Part shown: one piece after another, positions 1-8,011 of the stretch
How the letters are laid out: the number at the start of each line of letters is the position of its first letter
Numbering within the stretch: the stretch's first letter is position 1
Origin: Pseudomonadota bacterium
GTDB taxonomy: Bacteria > Pseudomonadota > Alphaproteobacteria > Rhizobiales > Hyphomicrobiaceae
DNA length: 64,000 nucleotides
Direction of reading: 5' to 3'
Assembly (NCBI GenBank): GCA_018242295.1
Contig: JAFECE010000011.1
Coordinates: forward strand, 1,116,001-1,180,000
Position numbers and translations under genes: made by a program
Notes under the pieces: generated by a model
What the model saw: the letters and a program-made list of their open reading frames with translations, nothing else
What the model was told of the DNA's origin: nothing
Database searches by the model: none

Positions 1-299
1 CCTAAAAAGTAAAAGTCATTCCAAATTATACGGTCTTGCAATCGAGCGCGAATAGAGCGCCAAATTATATAAATTTGCGATTGTACCACGCGCGAGCCTA
101 CCTCATTTGCGTTTTGCGCGTACTTCTTTTGCACATCAGAGAAAGAATTTTGTATTCGCGGCCCTCAATCGGTGGCGTTCGCAAATTGCCCTGCCGCGTG
201 TACTCTGAGGACGCCTCTCGCATGAATGTTCTGTGTTCATATTTCATTTTTTTTGACGACGGCATTTGCGCATCGTCCAATACATATAGTGAGGACGTG
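1..299. other. Upstream region without an assigned gene
   Basis: This AT-rich stretch precedes the first gene. An open frame runs through it into the aminotransferase from a TTG at 36, but its translation has no family character and the conserved protein begins at 300. It probably holds the promoter of that gene. I could not pick out a convincing -35/-10 pair, and no terminator or repeat is evident. Confidence 0.4.
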
Positions 300-1634
300 A
301 TGAATAGCTTTGAGATGCCATTTTCGGCATCTTCGCTTCTCCGGCGTCGCGCCCACGATTTGATACCGGGCGGCGCACATACATACGCGAAAGGAGATGA
401 CCAGTATCCGCGTCTCGCACCGGGATTCATCCGTCGAGGTGAAGGCTGTCACGTTTGGGACGTGGACGGTCAGCGATACATCGAGTTCGGAATGGGAAAC
501 CGTGCCGTAGGGCTTGGCCATGCCTATCCCAGGGTGGTTGATGCAGTACGTGCCGAACTAGCAAACGGCTGCAATTTCACGCGGCCTGCGGTGATAGAAG
601 TCGAGTGCGCGGAACACTTCCTCGCCGCGATCGAAGGCGCCGATATGGTCAAGTTCTGCAAGGACGGTTCTGATGCCACGTCCGGGGCAGTTCGCTTGGC
701 GCGCGCTTATACGGGTCGCGATCTCATTGCGCGGTGTGAAGACCATCCATTCTTTTCGACCGATGACTGGTTCATCGGTACGACGCAAATGTCGGCCGGC
801 ATTCCCAAGCAGGTCAGCGGCTTGATCCTATCGTTCCCGTATAACGATATCGAAGCAGTTCGATCGCTGTTCGATAGCCATCCGAACGCCATCGCCGCGC
901 TCATTCTCGAACCAGCGCGAATGGACGAGCCGGCCGAGGGCTATCTCCAAAGTCTCGCTGACGTTTGCCATGCCAAGGGCGCGCTGCTCATTTTCGATGA
1001 GATGATTACGGGCTTTCGGTGGGATCGGGGCGGGGCGCAAAAAACCTACGGGGTGACGCCCGACCTCTCATGCTTCGGAAAGGCGCTTGCCAACGGCTTC
1101 TCGGTCTCGGCGCTCGCGGGCAAAAGGGAATTCATGCGGCTCGGCGGCATTCATCACACCGATCGCCCCCGTGTGTTTCTGCTCTCAACAACGCATGGTG
1201 CGGAGACGCATGCTTTGGCCGCCGCAATCGCGACGATGCGCGAGTACGCAGAAATGCCGGTAATCGAGACCCTGTATAGAACCGGCTCGCGGCTGCGGGC
1301 AGGATTTAACGAACTGATCGCGCAGCATGGGCTCGAAGGTTATGTAGAAATCATGGGTCAGCCCTGCTGCCTGCTTTACGCGGTGCGCGACGCGCACATG
1401 ACGTCTTCTCAGGCATTCCGGACACTGTTTCTTCAGGAAACCATCAAGCGTGGCATCCTGATGCCGTCGCTCGTCGTTAGCTATACGCACACTGACGAAG
1501 ATATCGATCAAACGCTGGAGGCGATCGATGGCGCGCTGGGCGTTTACGAGAAGGCCCTTTGTGACGGGGTAGAAAAATATCTTCTTGGCAGCCCCTCGCA
1601 CCCAGTATTTCGGGCGTTCAATCATACTCTCTGA
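300..1634 (+). CDS. Class III aminotransferase (glutamate-1-semialdehyde aminomutase-like)
   Basis: A PLP-dependent fold-type I enzyme of 444 residues. The core is clear: a WDVDGQRYIEF segment near residue 53, IFDEMITGFR at 231-240 (Asp233 stacks on the PLP pyridine) and Lys261 in CFGKALANG as the probable Schiff-base lysine. The family contains both GSA aminomutases and sugar or amino-acid aminotransferases. The surrounding polysaccharide genes make transamination of a keto-sugar or small keto-acid for a surface glycan more likely than haem synthesis. The start at ATG 300 was chosen because conserved sequence begins soon after it; a longer TTG-initiated frame from 36 adds a non-conserved leader. 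The gene is convergent with the cytidylyltransferase, with an ATCGATC/GATCGAT inverted repeat (1644-1663) just past its stop. The exact substrate cannot be read from the sequence. Confidence 0.8.
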   Translation: MNSFEMPFSASSLLRRRAHDLIPGGAHTYAKGDDQYPRLAPGFIRRGEGCHVWDVDGQRYIEFGMGNRAVGLGHAYPRVVDAVRAELANGCNFTRPAVIEVECAEHFLAAIEGADMVKFCKDGSDATSGAVRLARAYTGRDLIARCEDHPFFSTDDWFIGTTQMSAGIPKQVSGLILSFPYNDIEAVRSLFDSHPNAIAALILEPARMDEPAEGYLQSLADVCHAKGALLIFDEMITGFRWDRGGAQKTYGVTPDLSCFGKALANGFSVSALAGKREFMRLGGIHHTDRPRVFLLSTTHGAETHALAAAIATMREYAEMPVIETLYRTGSRLRAGFNELIAQHGLEGYVEIMGQPCCLLYAVRDAHMTSSQAFRTLFLQETIKRGILMPSLVVSYTHTDEDIDQTLEAIDGALGVYEKALCDGVEKYLLGSPSHPVFRAFNHTL

Positions 1635-1748
1635 ACGCGCGCTATCGATCTGCGCTGATCGATCCGTCACCCCCCGCTTATCGGATCGCGTCAGCCGATC
1701 GTGAGTGAAGCGTCAGCTTCTCCCCGGGCCGCGCAAAATTGAAGCCCC

Positions 1749-2558
1749 TCATTCGCCGGCAACCGTCGTTGCCACGACTTCAGGTCTCGACTTTCGCCAT
1801 GGCATCTGGCCGCGATCGGCCATGTCTTCAAGAACTTGCCTGTCACGGAGCGTGTCCATCGAACGCCAGAAGCTCGTATGCTTGTATGCCATGAGCTTTC
1901 CCTCCGCGATCAGACGGCTGAAGGGTTCGAGAACTAGCTCTTCGCCGGCACGCATGTAGTTGAAAATCTCTTTGCGGAAAAGAAAATATCCGCCGTTAAT
2001 CCAGATCTCAGATTGGTTGGAGGAAATGAAGTTGCGAACGTTGCCGTTATCGTCGATATCCGCGAGATGATAGGTCAGCGGCGGACGGACGGAGAGAAAG
2101 CAGGCGATCTTATCGCTCGCACGGAAGCGCGCGACCATGTCGTCGAGATTTACATCTGTTAGTCCGTCGGAGTAGTTGGCCATAAAGATGTCTTCGTTCT
2201 CGACGTGCTCGCGAACGGCCCAAAGCCGCTCGCCGATATTGCGCCAGACACCGGTATCAATCAGCGAAACATTCCAGTCTTCGGATTGAGGCCGTTCGAG
2301 AAGTTCCACCTTGTTGCCGAAGCCCGACACCGTGCAATTCGAAAAAGTATGCGGACGATAAGAGAGAAAAAACTCTTTGATCGCATTCGCCTTGTAACCA
2401 AGGCAAAGAATGAAGTCGTTGTGACCATGCTCGCTGTAATATTGCATGATGTGCCAAAGGATCGGCACGTTGCCCACGGGAATCATCGGTTTGGGAATGC
2501 TATCGGAATATTCGCGGATGCGTGTTCCGAGGCCGCCACAGAACAACACAACTTTCAT
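1749..2558 (-). CDS. rfbF: Glucose-1-phosphate cytidylyltransferase
   Basis: This 269-residue nucleotidyltransferase makes CDP-glucose from CTP and glucose-1-phosphate, the first step toward CDP-3,6-dideoxyhexoses or related branched sugars. The N-terminal signature GGLGTR (8-13) and the PKPM motif with Lys23 bind the nucleotide and sugar phosphate, and the length matches RfbF. Its ATG overlaps the stop of the upstream C-methyltransferase by 4 nt, so the two are translationally coupled. The next enzyme of the pathway, CDP-glucose 4,6-dehydratase (RfbG), is not in the window. Function is assigned from strong family resemblance; the final sugar is unknown. Confidence 0.9.
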   Translation of the reverse strand: MKVVLFCGGLGTRIREYSDSIPKPMIPVGNVPILWHIMQYYSEHGHNDFILCLGYKANAIKEFFLSYRPHTFSNCTVSGFGNKVELLERPQSEDWNVSLIDTGVWRNIGERLWAVREHVENEDIFMANYSDGLTDVNLDDMVARFRASDKIACFLSVRPPLTYHLADIDDNGNVRNFISSNQSEIWINGGYFLFRKEIFNYMRAGEELVLEPFSRLIAEGKLMAYKHTSFWRSMDTLRDRQVLEDMADRGQMPWRKSRPEVVATTVAGE

Positions 2559-3844
2559 GGCGCAAGCTCCCTTGGATCGACAATCGTTGGTTCCGGAATG
2601 GGGATAATGAATTTACCGCCCCACGTGCTGACGTGGCTCATCTGCGCGATGATTTCGTGCTTCAGGTTCCATGGCATAACGACGACGTAGTCGGGCTTCG
2701 CAGCGTCGATCGCCTCTACAGACAGTATTGGAATATGCATGCCGGGCGTGAAGCGGCCATGCTTATAAGGATTGCGATCGACAGTGAAACTGATGAGGTC
2801 GCGGCCAATGCCGCAATAGTTGAGCAGGGTGTTGCCCTTGCCGGGAGCGCCATAGCCGCAAATACTCTTGCCGGCATCCTTGGCATCGATCAGCAAGTGC
2901 AACAAATTGCGCTTCAACTGCGCCACCTTCTGGGCAAACAGCGAATAGGACGAAAGATCTCTGACACCCCATGCGGCTTCGCGCGATCTCATTTTATCGA
3001 CGGCGTCCGAGACGGGGCGGGACGAGACACTGCGCGCCAGATACACGCGAAGCGATCCGCCGTGTGTCGCTAATTCCTCTACGTCAATGATCCGCAGGCC
3101 GCACCGGGCCGCGAGGACATCGATCGCGGCGAGAGAGAAATACGAAAAATGTTCGTGATAAATGGTATCGAACTGAATGTTATCAATAAGCTGGATGAGA
3201 TGGGGGAACTCGAGTGTTGCAATGCCCTCGGGCGCGAGAAGATTCGCGATGCCTGTGACGAAGTCGTTGAGATCAGGAACCTGTGCAAGGACGTTGTTGG
3301 CGACTATGAGGTCGGCCTGGACACTTTCAGCCAGTAGCTCATTCGATAGCGCGGTTCCAAAGAACGCCACACGGCAGGGTATGCCTTTTTCGACGGCGAC
3401 TGCAGCGACGTTTGCGGCAGGCTCTATCCCGAGAACAGAGATGTTCATTGGCAGGAAGTGCTGAAGGAGATAGCCGTCGTTGCATGCGATCTCCACGACG
3501 ACGCTCTTTTCGGACAGGTCGAGGCGGCGACTAATCTTCTCGCAATAAGCCTTGGCGTGAGCGACCCAGCTCGAGGAGTAGGAGGAGAAATAGGCGTATT
3601 CGGAAAAGATGCTTTCAGAACTCACATACTCTCCGAGCTGCACCAGAAAGCATTCATGGCAGATGAGCGCGTGCAGCGGGTAATAGTGTTCGACCGAGTC
3701 TAACTGATCCGGTGTCCGGAAGCTTTCGCATAACGGCGACATGCCGAGATCAACGACGGTGGTCTTTAGGGGCGCCCCGCAGCACCGGCACGACCTGACC
3801 TTGATGGCGTTAAGGCCAGCGTTCGGGAAGAGAAGGGAATTCAT
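2555..3844 (-). CDS. SAM-dependent sugar C-methyltransferase
   Basis: A 429-residue three-part protein of the NovU/TylC3 C-methyltransferase type. Residues 19-22 (CRCC) and 62-65 (CHEC) form an N-terminal zinc-binding module. The Rossmann SAM-binding core follows with VVEIACNDGYLL at about 116-127. A C-terminal domain carries GYGAPGKGNTLLNY, typical of enzymes methylating a carbon of an NDP-keto-sugar. It is the first gene of a two-gene minus-strand unit and overlaps rfbF by 4 nt, so the acceptor is probably a CDP-linked keto-deoxysugar derived from CDP-glucose. The family is clear; the sugar position methylated is not. Confidence 0.85.
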   Translation of the reverse strand: MNSLLFPNAGLNAIKVRSCRCCGAPLKTTVVDLGMSPLCESFRTPDQLDSVEHYYPLHALICHECFLVQLGEYVSSESIFSEYAYFSSYSSSWVAHAKAYCEKISRRLDLSEKSVVVEIACNDGYLLQHFLPMNISVLGIEPAANVAAVAVEKGIPCRVAFFGTALSNELLAESVQADLIVANNVLAQVPDLNDFVTGIANLLAPEGIATLEFPHLIQLIDNIQFDTIYHEHFSYFSLAAIDVLAARCGLRIIDVEELATHGGSLRVYLARSVSSRPVSDAVDKMRSREAAWGVRDLSSYSLFAQKVAQLKRNLLHLLIDAKDAGKSICGYGAPGKGNTLLNYCGIGRDLISFTVDRNPYKHGRFTPGMHIPILSVEAIDAAKPDYVVVMPWNLKHEIIAQMSHVSTWGGKFIIPIPEPTIVDPRELAP

Positions 3845-4348
3845 CTATGAATATCTTCTTAGGTTGGTAGATGGGAAACCTGACTATGCGCATGATCGCG
3901 GGGCTCATTTAAATTGCTCCGCTGAGCGCTTATTCAATTGAACTTCAGATGAAGTTTTGATGGACTATCCGTTGTCGCTGTAAATGTAAGCGAGATTGGC
4001 GAATGCTCCGATAAATACGAAATGGGTAACCGCGCATCGTTCGCCTACGCCCTATTGATGAAGTAGATGAGGGCGGAGTGATCAACTTATGCGGAGGATA
4101 TCGCGGATTCTTTGCTGTATCCCGTAGGAAAAGTTAGTTGTTCGTCGGCTTGAATTATCTGTCCGCAGCACCACTGCGTGCTTTCTGTGTTTGCTTCGGA
4201 ATTGTGCTCCGATATGCACAGTGTCGCTAACTCTTTATCGATAATGACCAGATATAAATTGGCGCTAGCTCTGGATCGATCCTGGACAGGATTGCGCGAC
4301 AGGATAGTGTCTATAGCTAATTTTTAAGCGGCAGTAGGTTAGTTTCTA
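3845..4348. other. Divergent intergenic region, no gene seen
   Basis: About 500 bp separate the divergent C-methyltransferase and flippase genes. It is visibly AT-richer than the flanking genes, has stops in all frames and no gene-like translation. It presumably carries promoters for both directions. No clear terminator, RNA or mobile-element end is seen, though length and composition would fit an eroded gene. Confidence 0.4.
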
Positions 4349-5845
4349 ATGCGTGGTTTGCGGCGCGCCCTGGCTCTGACGACAGCCGAACGCTATTTCT
4401 CGCTCGTCACCAACTTCATCACCTTATCGATAGTCTCACGCCTACTGACCCCGACCGAAATCGGCATCTCGGTGCTTGGAACGGCGATAGCGAGCACCGT
4501 CATGGCACTGAGGGAGTTCGCGACGCCGACCTACGTCATTCAATGCAGCAACCTTTCCAAAGACGATGTGCGCACGGCAGTCACAGTACAGATGCTTGCC
4601 TCGTTTGCGGTGGGAGCTGTCATATTCTGCTCAAGTTGGAAGCTTGCGTCGATTTACCAGGAACCAGCTCTTGGCGTGTACCTCAGAGTTGTGGCCATCA
4701 GCATTGCCATTGAAAGCGTTGCAGCGCCGATAGCCGCGCTGCTCAGAAGGGACATGCTGTTTGAGAAGCTTGTGATCATCGGCGTCTTCAATGCCGCCGT
4801 TTCCTCAGTGACTACTCTTACGCTGATCGGTCTTGGGTTCAGCTACATGAGCTTCGCCTGGGCTTGGTTGATTTCCGCAGCGGCCTCGGGCGTGATGTCA
4901 CTCTTCATCTGGCGCGACGTCTCGATTTTCAGACCCAGCCTGCGCTCTTGGTCGGCTGTGACGGGCTTCGGCTGTGTCAATGGTGCCCACGTCACACTCG
5001 CCCGTCTCTATGACGCCGTGCCATATCTGGTCCTCGGGCGAATTTTGCCGGTGGATGCTGTCGCGCTTTATAATCGCGCCCTTACGGTCTGCCAGTTGCC
5101 GGACAAAGTGTTCTTTGGAGGATTATCGTCGGCATTACTATCGGCGTTCTCTGCGCATGCGAGAAGCGGAGGCGACCTGAAAACCTCGTATCTGCGCTCC
5201 GTACAATATGTCACCGCATTCCAGTGGCCGGCGCTTGCTGTCGTAACTGTACTGGCCTATCCGCTCGTTCGTATCGTGCTCGGCGCACAATGGCTCGAGG
5301 CTGTGCCGATCATCCAAATCATAGCGCTCGCATCCGCATTTACGTTTTCGAACGACCTCTACTATCCCGTGATGGCTGCCGCTGGCGCCATCGGAGATAT
5401 CTTCAAGCGAGCGTTGATTGTGTGGCCTTTGTCGGCCGCCATTGTTGTGTCTGCCGCGAGCTTCGGCCTTTATGCAGCGGCATCGGCGATGTTTATCGCG
5501 ATGCCGTTTCAGGCAGCGGTTTCGGTTTATTTTATTCGCCGGCGCATCCAGTTTGCTTGGACCGATATATTCCGCATTCTCGGACACGCGGTTATTCTGG
5601 CCGTTAGCGCAATAGCGGGTCCGCTGACCGTCATCGCCATGGACGGTGGCAATTTTGATTTGTCCGCGAAAGATACGACGGCGAGCATCATTCTCAGCAC
5701 CATCGGTTGGCTCCTGGCATTGCGGGTAACGCGGCATCCGCTTCTTGATGAACTGCTGGCCATCGGCCGAGCGGTTCTGAAAAATGTTTCAAAATCCCAC
5801 GCGATAAAAGAGTGCGCCCAGATTCCGCTGAATGAAGAAATATGA
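4349..5845 (+). CDS. Polysaccharide/lipopolysaccharide flippase (MOP superfamily)
   Basis: A 498-residue polytopic inner-membrane protein of the Wzx/MOP exporter type, predicted to flip an undecaprenyl-linked oligosaccharide or move a polysaccharide precursor. Roughly 12-14 hydrophobic segments alternate with short Arg-rich loops, and the N-terminus (ALALTTAERYFSLVTNFITL) resembles lipopolysaccharide biosynthesis proteins of this class. It sits directly upstream of a glycosyltransferase, with the stop abutting the next gene's earliest ATG. Its last 30 codons are homologous at DNA level to the end of that glycosyltransferase gene, although the proteins are unrelated, so the C-terminal tail may be a late replacement. 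Confidence 0.85.
   Translation: MRGLRRALALTTAERYFSLVTNFITLSIVSRLLTPTEIGISVLGTAIASTVMALREFATPTYVIQCSNLSKDDVRTAVTVQMLASFAVGAVIFCSSWKLASIYQEPALGVYLRVVAISIAIESVAAPIAALLRRDMLFEKLVIIGVFNAAVSSVTTLTLIGLGFSYMSFAWAWLISAAASGVMSLFIWRDVSIFRPSLRSWSAVTGFGCVNGAHVTLARLYDAVPYLVLGRILPVDAVALYNRALTVCQLPDKVFFGGLSSALLSAFSAHARSGGDLKTSYLRSVQYVTAFQWPALAVVTVLAYPLVRIVLGAQWLEAVPIIQIIALASAFTFSNDLYYPVMAAAGAIGDIFKRALIVWPLSAAIVVSAASFGLYAAASAMFIAMPFQAAVSVYFIRRRIQFAWTDIFRILGHAVILAVSAIAGPLTVIAMDGGNFDLSAKDTTASIILSTIGWLLALRVTRHPLLDELLAIGRAVLKNVSKSHAIKECAQIPLNEEI
5748..5837 (+). repeat. Direct repeat copy 1 (3' end of flippase gene)
   Basis: This 90-nt stretch aligns with 6981-7071 at 74 of 91 positions by hand count, with one 1-nt indel. 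Both copies start at ATGAACTGCT, share CCATCGGCCGAGCGGT exactly and end at GCTGAATGAAG. The indel makes the last dozen or so codons read in different frames in the two genes, so the similarity is at DNA level and not only protein level. Confidence 0.85.
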
Positions 5846-5866
5846 ATGCTATTTCGGAGTGCAAGA

Positions 5867-7069
5867 ATGTTTAGCGAAGAATTCATTCAAGACGTAGAAC
5901 GGCGCAAGCTCGACGTCATTGTGTACACGGCAGTGAGAAACGAATTGAGCCGGCTTCCGGCCTTTCTGGATCACTATCGAGAGATGGGCATTAAGCTCTT
6001 TGCTGTAGTCGATAACGGCTCGGAGGACGGAACGTTCGAATACTTGCAGACGCAGGATGACGTCTTCGTGGTGCAGTCCAACGAACGCTTTACCGCGGCC
6101 AATCTCGGCATGCAGTGGCTTAATGAACTGCATCAGAAACTGGCGGGCGTTTGGATTTTATACGCCGACGCGGATGAGCTTCTCGTTTACCGAGGGTGGC
6201 CGCAAAAGAAGATCGCAGAACTATGCGCGAATGCGGCCAACCAGCATTGTAATGCAATCTTCGGGACAATGGTCGACATGTATCCCGATGGTCCGTTGGA
6301 GCTGGCGAGCGCTCCGCATAAAATGAACCTTTTCAAGGTCGCCCCCTGTTTCGACAAAGACTACAGATTTAGACTGACCCCCGTGAAACCTTGGCAGCAG
6401 CCCTTCAAGTTCATAGAAATCATTGGCGGCCCGCGGCTGCGGCTGATTTCTAGCTTTGAACGAGAGGTGTCGACCGGTTGGTTCACCTACCTCGTCCGTG
6501 GTCAAATTGATCGAATTCTTCCGGTTACGCCGGATCGCTTTTTGCCGTGGCTCGTCCGCACGTGGCCCAAGCAGCCGCCGGCCTTGGCAAAGACTCCGTT
6601 GATGCTTTCCGGTTCCGGCGCTTCATACACAAGCAACCATTGGGGGCCTGGTTCGAATCTCTATCGGGAGAGCACTGTTATTTGCCACTTCAAGTTTCTG
6701 GCAGATTTTGCCGAGCGCGTCCGCCGAGAGGCATCACGCGGCGAGCACTACCGTCGTGGGGCGGAGTACATCATATTAGCCGACGCTGTGAGCCGTTTCG
6801 GACAGATCGATCTGCGCTATGAAGGAACGCTCAAGTTCGAAGGCGCAGAGCAGTTCGTAAATCTCGGTTTGATCAGGGACATACGATCGTTTTTGGATGA
6901 GCCGCTAAAGACACAGTCTTCTTCCGAGGCGCAAAAACTTGCGTTTCGTTTTGATGAGAAACCGGAAAGAGAAGCTCGCAATGAACTGCTATCCATCGGC
7001 CGAGCGGTGATGAAAAAGGGTCTCAAAATCTTGCGCGATAAAAAAATGGCGCCAGATCCAGCTGAATGA
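5867..7069 (+). CDS. Family 2 glycosyltransferase (GT-A fold)
   Basis: A 400-residue glycosyltransferase with an N-terminal GT-A domain: a TAVRNE start (21-26), VVDNGSEDGT (48-56) for the nucleotide sugar, and YADADELL (99-106) as the DxD metal-binding element. This matches the Glyco_tranf_2_4 group common in surface-polysaccharide clusters. The chosen ATG 5867 has CGGAG eight bases upstream; an in-frame ATG at 5846 touches the flippase stop and adds 7 residues. It is presumably co-transcribed with the flippase. The C-terminal 30 residues are basic and come from the shared repeat, so they may not belong to the catalytic fold. Donor and acceptor cannot be inferred. Confidence 0.8.
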   Translation: MFSEEFIQDVERRKLDVIVYTAVRNELSRLPAFLDHYREMGIKLFAVVDNGSEDGTFEYLQTQDDVFVVQSNERFTAANLGMQWLNELHQKLAGVWILYADADELLVYRGWPQKKIAELCANAANQHCNAIFGTMVDMYPDGPLELASAPHKMNLFKVAPCFDKDYRFRLTPVKPWQQPFKFIEIIGGPRLRLISSFEREVSTGWFTYLVRGQIDRILPVTPDRFLPWLVRTWPKQPPALAKTPLMLSGSGASYTSNHWGPGSNLYRESTVICHFKFLADFAERVRREASRGEHYRRGAEYIILADAVSRFGQIDLRYEGTLKFEGAEQFVNLGLIRDIRSFLDEPLKTQSSSEAQKLAFRFDEKPEREARNELLSIGRAVMKKGLKILRDKKMAPDPAE

Positions 7070-7071
7070 AG
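6981..7071 (+). repeat. Direct repeat copy 2 (3' end of glycosyltransferase gene)
   Basis: Partner of the repeat at 5748-5837. The copy spans the last 30 codons and stop of the glycosyltransferase gene. Relative to copy 1 it has one extra G after GAAAAAG, which shifts the frame so that its GCTGAATGA supplies the stop, whereas copy 1 reads through to a later TGA. Confidence 0.85.
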
Positions 7072-7170
7072 CTTGTGGAGATGCGCTTGCCGGCGAGTAC
7101 TACATGCGATCTTCAATTGAATGCGCAGACCTCGCCGTGACTGTCGGTCGGACAAGTCACAATAGTTCGT

Positions 7171-7407
7171 TACGCCCACAGCGGCGACCCAGCTTCCGCT
7201 TGCCCGTTGTGCAATCAGACGCCATTCGCCGCCGCTCTGGCGGAACGATATGGCGAGAGCCGTAATCAGCGTGACGAAAACATAACCGACCGTGGCGATG
7301 CCGCAGATAAACAGGAGGCGGTCGGTGTCTTGCGTCATTGCTTGTCCGTTGTGGTAGCCGTGCCGCTCGGACAGCATTTGATCCGGCATTAGCCACGGTA
7401 CGGTCAT
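7171..7407 (-). pseudogene. Possible remnant of a HupE/UreJ-like membrane protein
   Basis: The 7072-7531 gap has no intact gene, but one minus-strand frame contains about 76 gene-like residues: HGYHNGQAM, a strongly hydrophobic helix (LLFICGIATVGYVFVTLIT) and ASGSWVAAVGV. From memory this resembles the C-terminal helices of HupE/UreJ-type nickel or urease-accessory membrane proteins, where a GSWIAAIG-type motif precedes the last helix. After it the frame becomes low-character Arg-rich sequence that overlaps the glycosyltransferase, and before it there is no conserved N-terminus. I read this as a decayed gene end. The family link is tentative. Confidence 0.3.
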
Positions 7408-7531
7408 TCCAACAGCTTGAGCAACGACAGAACCGGTCGTGCGTTTGCAAACGCATCGAGCGGCGTCTCGCTGTCCCGTCGGAGCCCTAGCGAGGCGGAG
7501 GCGTGAACGGGCGAAGTTCAAGGAAAATTAG

Positions 7532-7975
7532 ATGAAACCTACGCGAACATGGATACTGGTCACCGATTGCGGCCATGCGCGGATCTTGGAAGCCTTGGGC
7601 CGAGGCAAAAACGTTCACGTCTTTTCGGAAGCCAACCTGAACAATACTCCGAGCCATCTGAAAGTCAGGGATAGGCTCGGCCGGGTGCATGAATCTCTCG
7701 GTTACACGCGCCATTCGATCGAGCCGAAGCAGGACTTGCACCGCGCGCTCGAGGTTCTCTTCGCAAGCCAGCTTGGAGAAATGCTCGGCGGGTATGCGGC
7801 AAGCAACTCATTCGATCGCCTTGTCGTGGTCGCACCGCCGACGATGCTCGGTCAATTGCGCAAGGTTCTACCTTCCAATACGCGCGAAAAGATTGTTGCG
7901 GAAATCGACAAGGATTTGACCCGCTTTCGTGTCAGCGAAGTCGTTTCGCGTATCCAGAAAGTGGCCATGCTTTAA
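7532..7975 (+). CDS. Host attachment protein (Hat/baeRF-like family)
   Basis: A 147-residue protein of the family annotated as 'required for attachment to host cells', structurally a bacterial eRF1-like domain. It starts with the typical strand TRTWILVTDCGHARIL and has the conserved central FDRLVVVAPPTMLGQLR and C-terminal basic segments. ATG 7532 is preceded by AAGGAA. There is no signal peptide, so it is cytosolic, and the attachment label is historical; molecular function is unknown. A perfect hairpin (7985-8010) follows, shared with the convergent efflux gene. Confidence 0.8.
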   Translation: MKPTRTWILVTDCGHARILEALGRGKNVHVFSEANLNNTPSHLKVRDRLGRVHESLGYTRHSIEPKQDLHRALEVLFASQLGEMLGGYAASNSFDRLVVVAPPTMLGQLRKVLPSNTREKIVAEIDKDLTRFRVSEVVSRIQKVAML

Positions 7976-7984
7976 CCTTGCAAT

Positions 7985-8010
7985 GTCCCGCCAAGCAGAT
8001 TTGGCGGGAC
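7985..8010. terminator. Bidirectional terminator-like hairpin
   Basis: GTCCCGCCAA and TTGGCGGGAC form a perfect 10-bp stem around a 6-nt loop in the 36-bp gap between the convergent attachment-protein and efflux genes. No long T-run follows on either strand (plus side reads GCTATTTCG), so termination may be partial. Confidence 0.65.
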
Positions 8011-8011
8011 G

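Noticed and set aside
36-299. N-terminal extension of the aminotransferase from TTG 36
   Set aside because: The extra 88 residues are non-conserved in character and the family's N-terminus begins near ATG 300.
1644-1663. ATCGATC/GATCGAT hairpin between convergent genes as a terminator
   Set aside because: Perfect 7-bp stem, but AT-balanced, short and without a T-run on either strand; mentioned only as an inverted repeat.
6641-6665. GGTTCGAATCT resembling a tRNA T-arm
   Set aside because: It lies inside the glycosyltransferase coding sequence and no acceptor or anticodon arms surround it.
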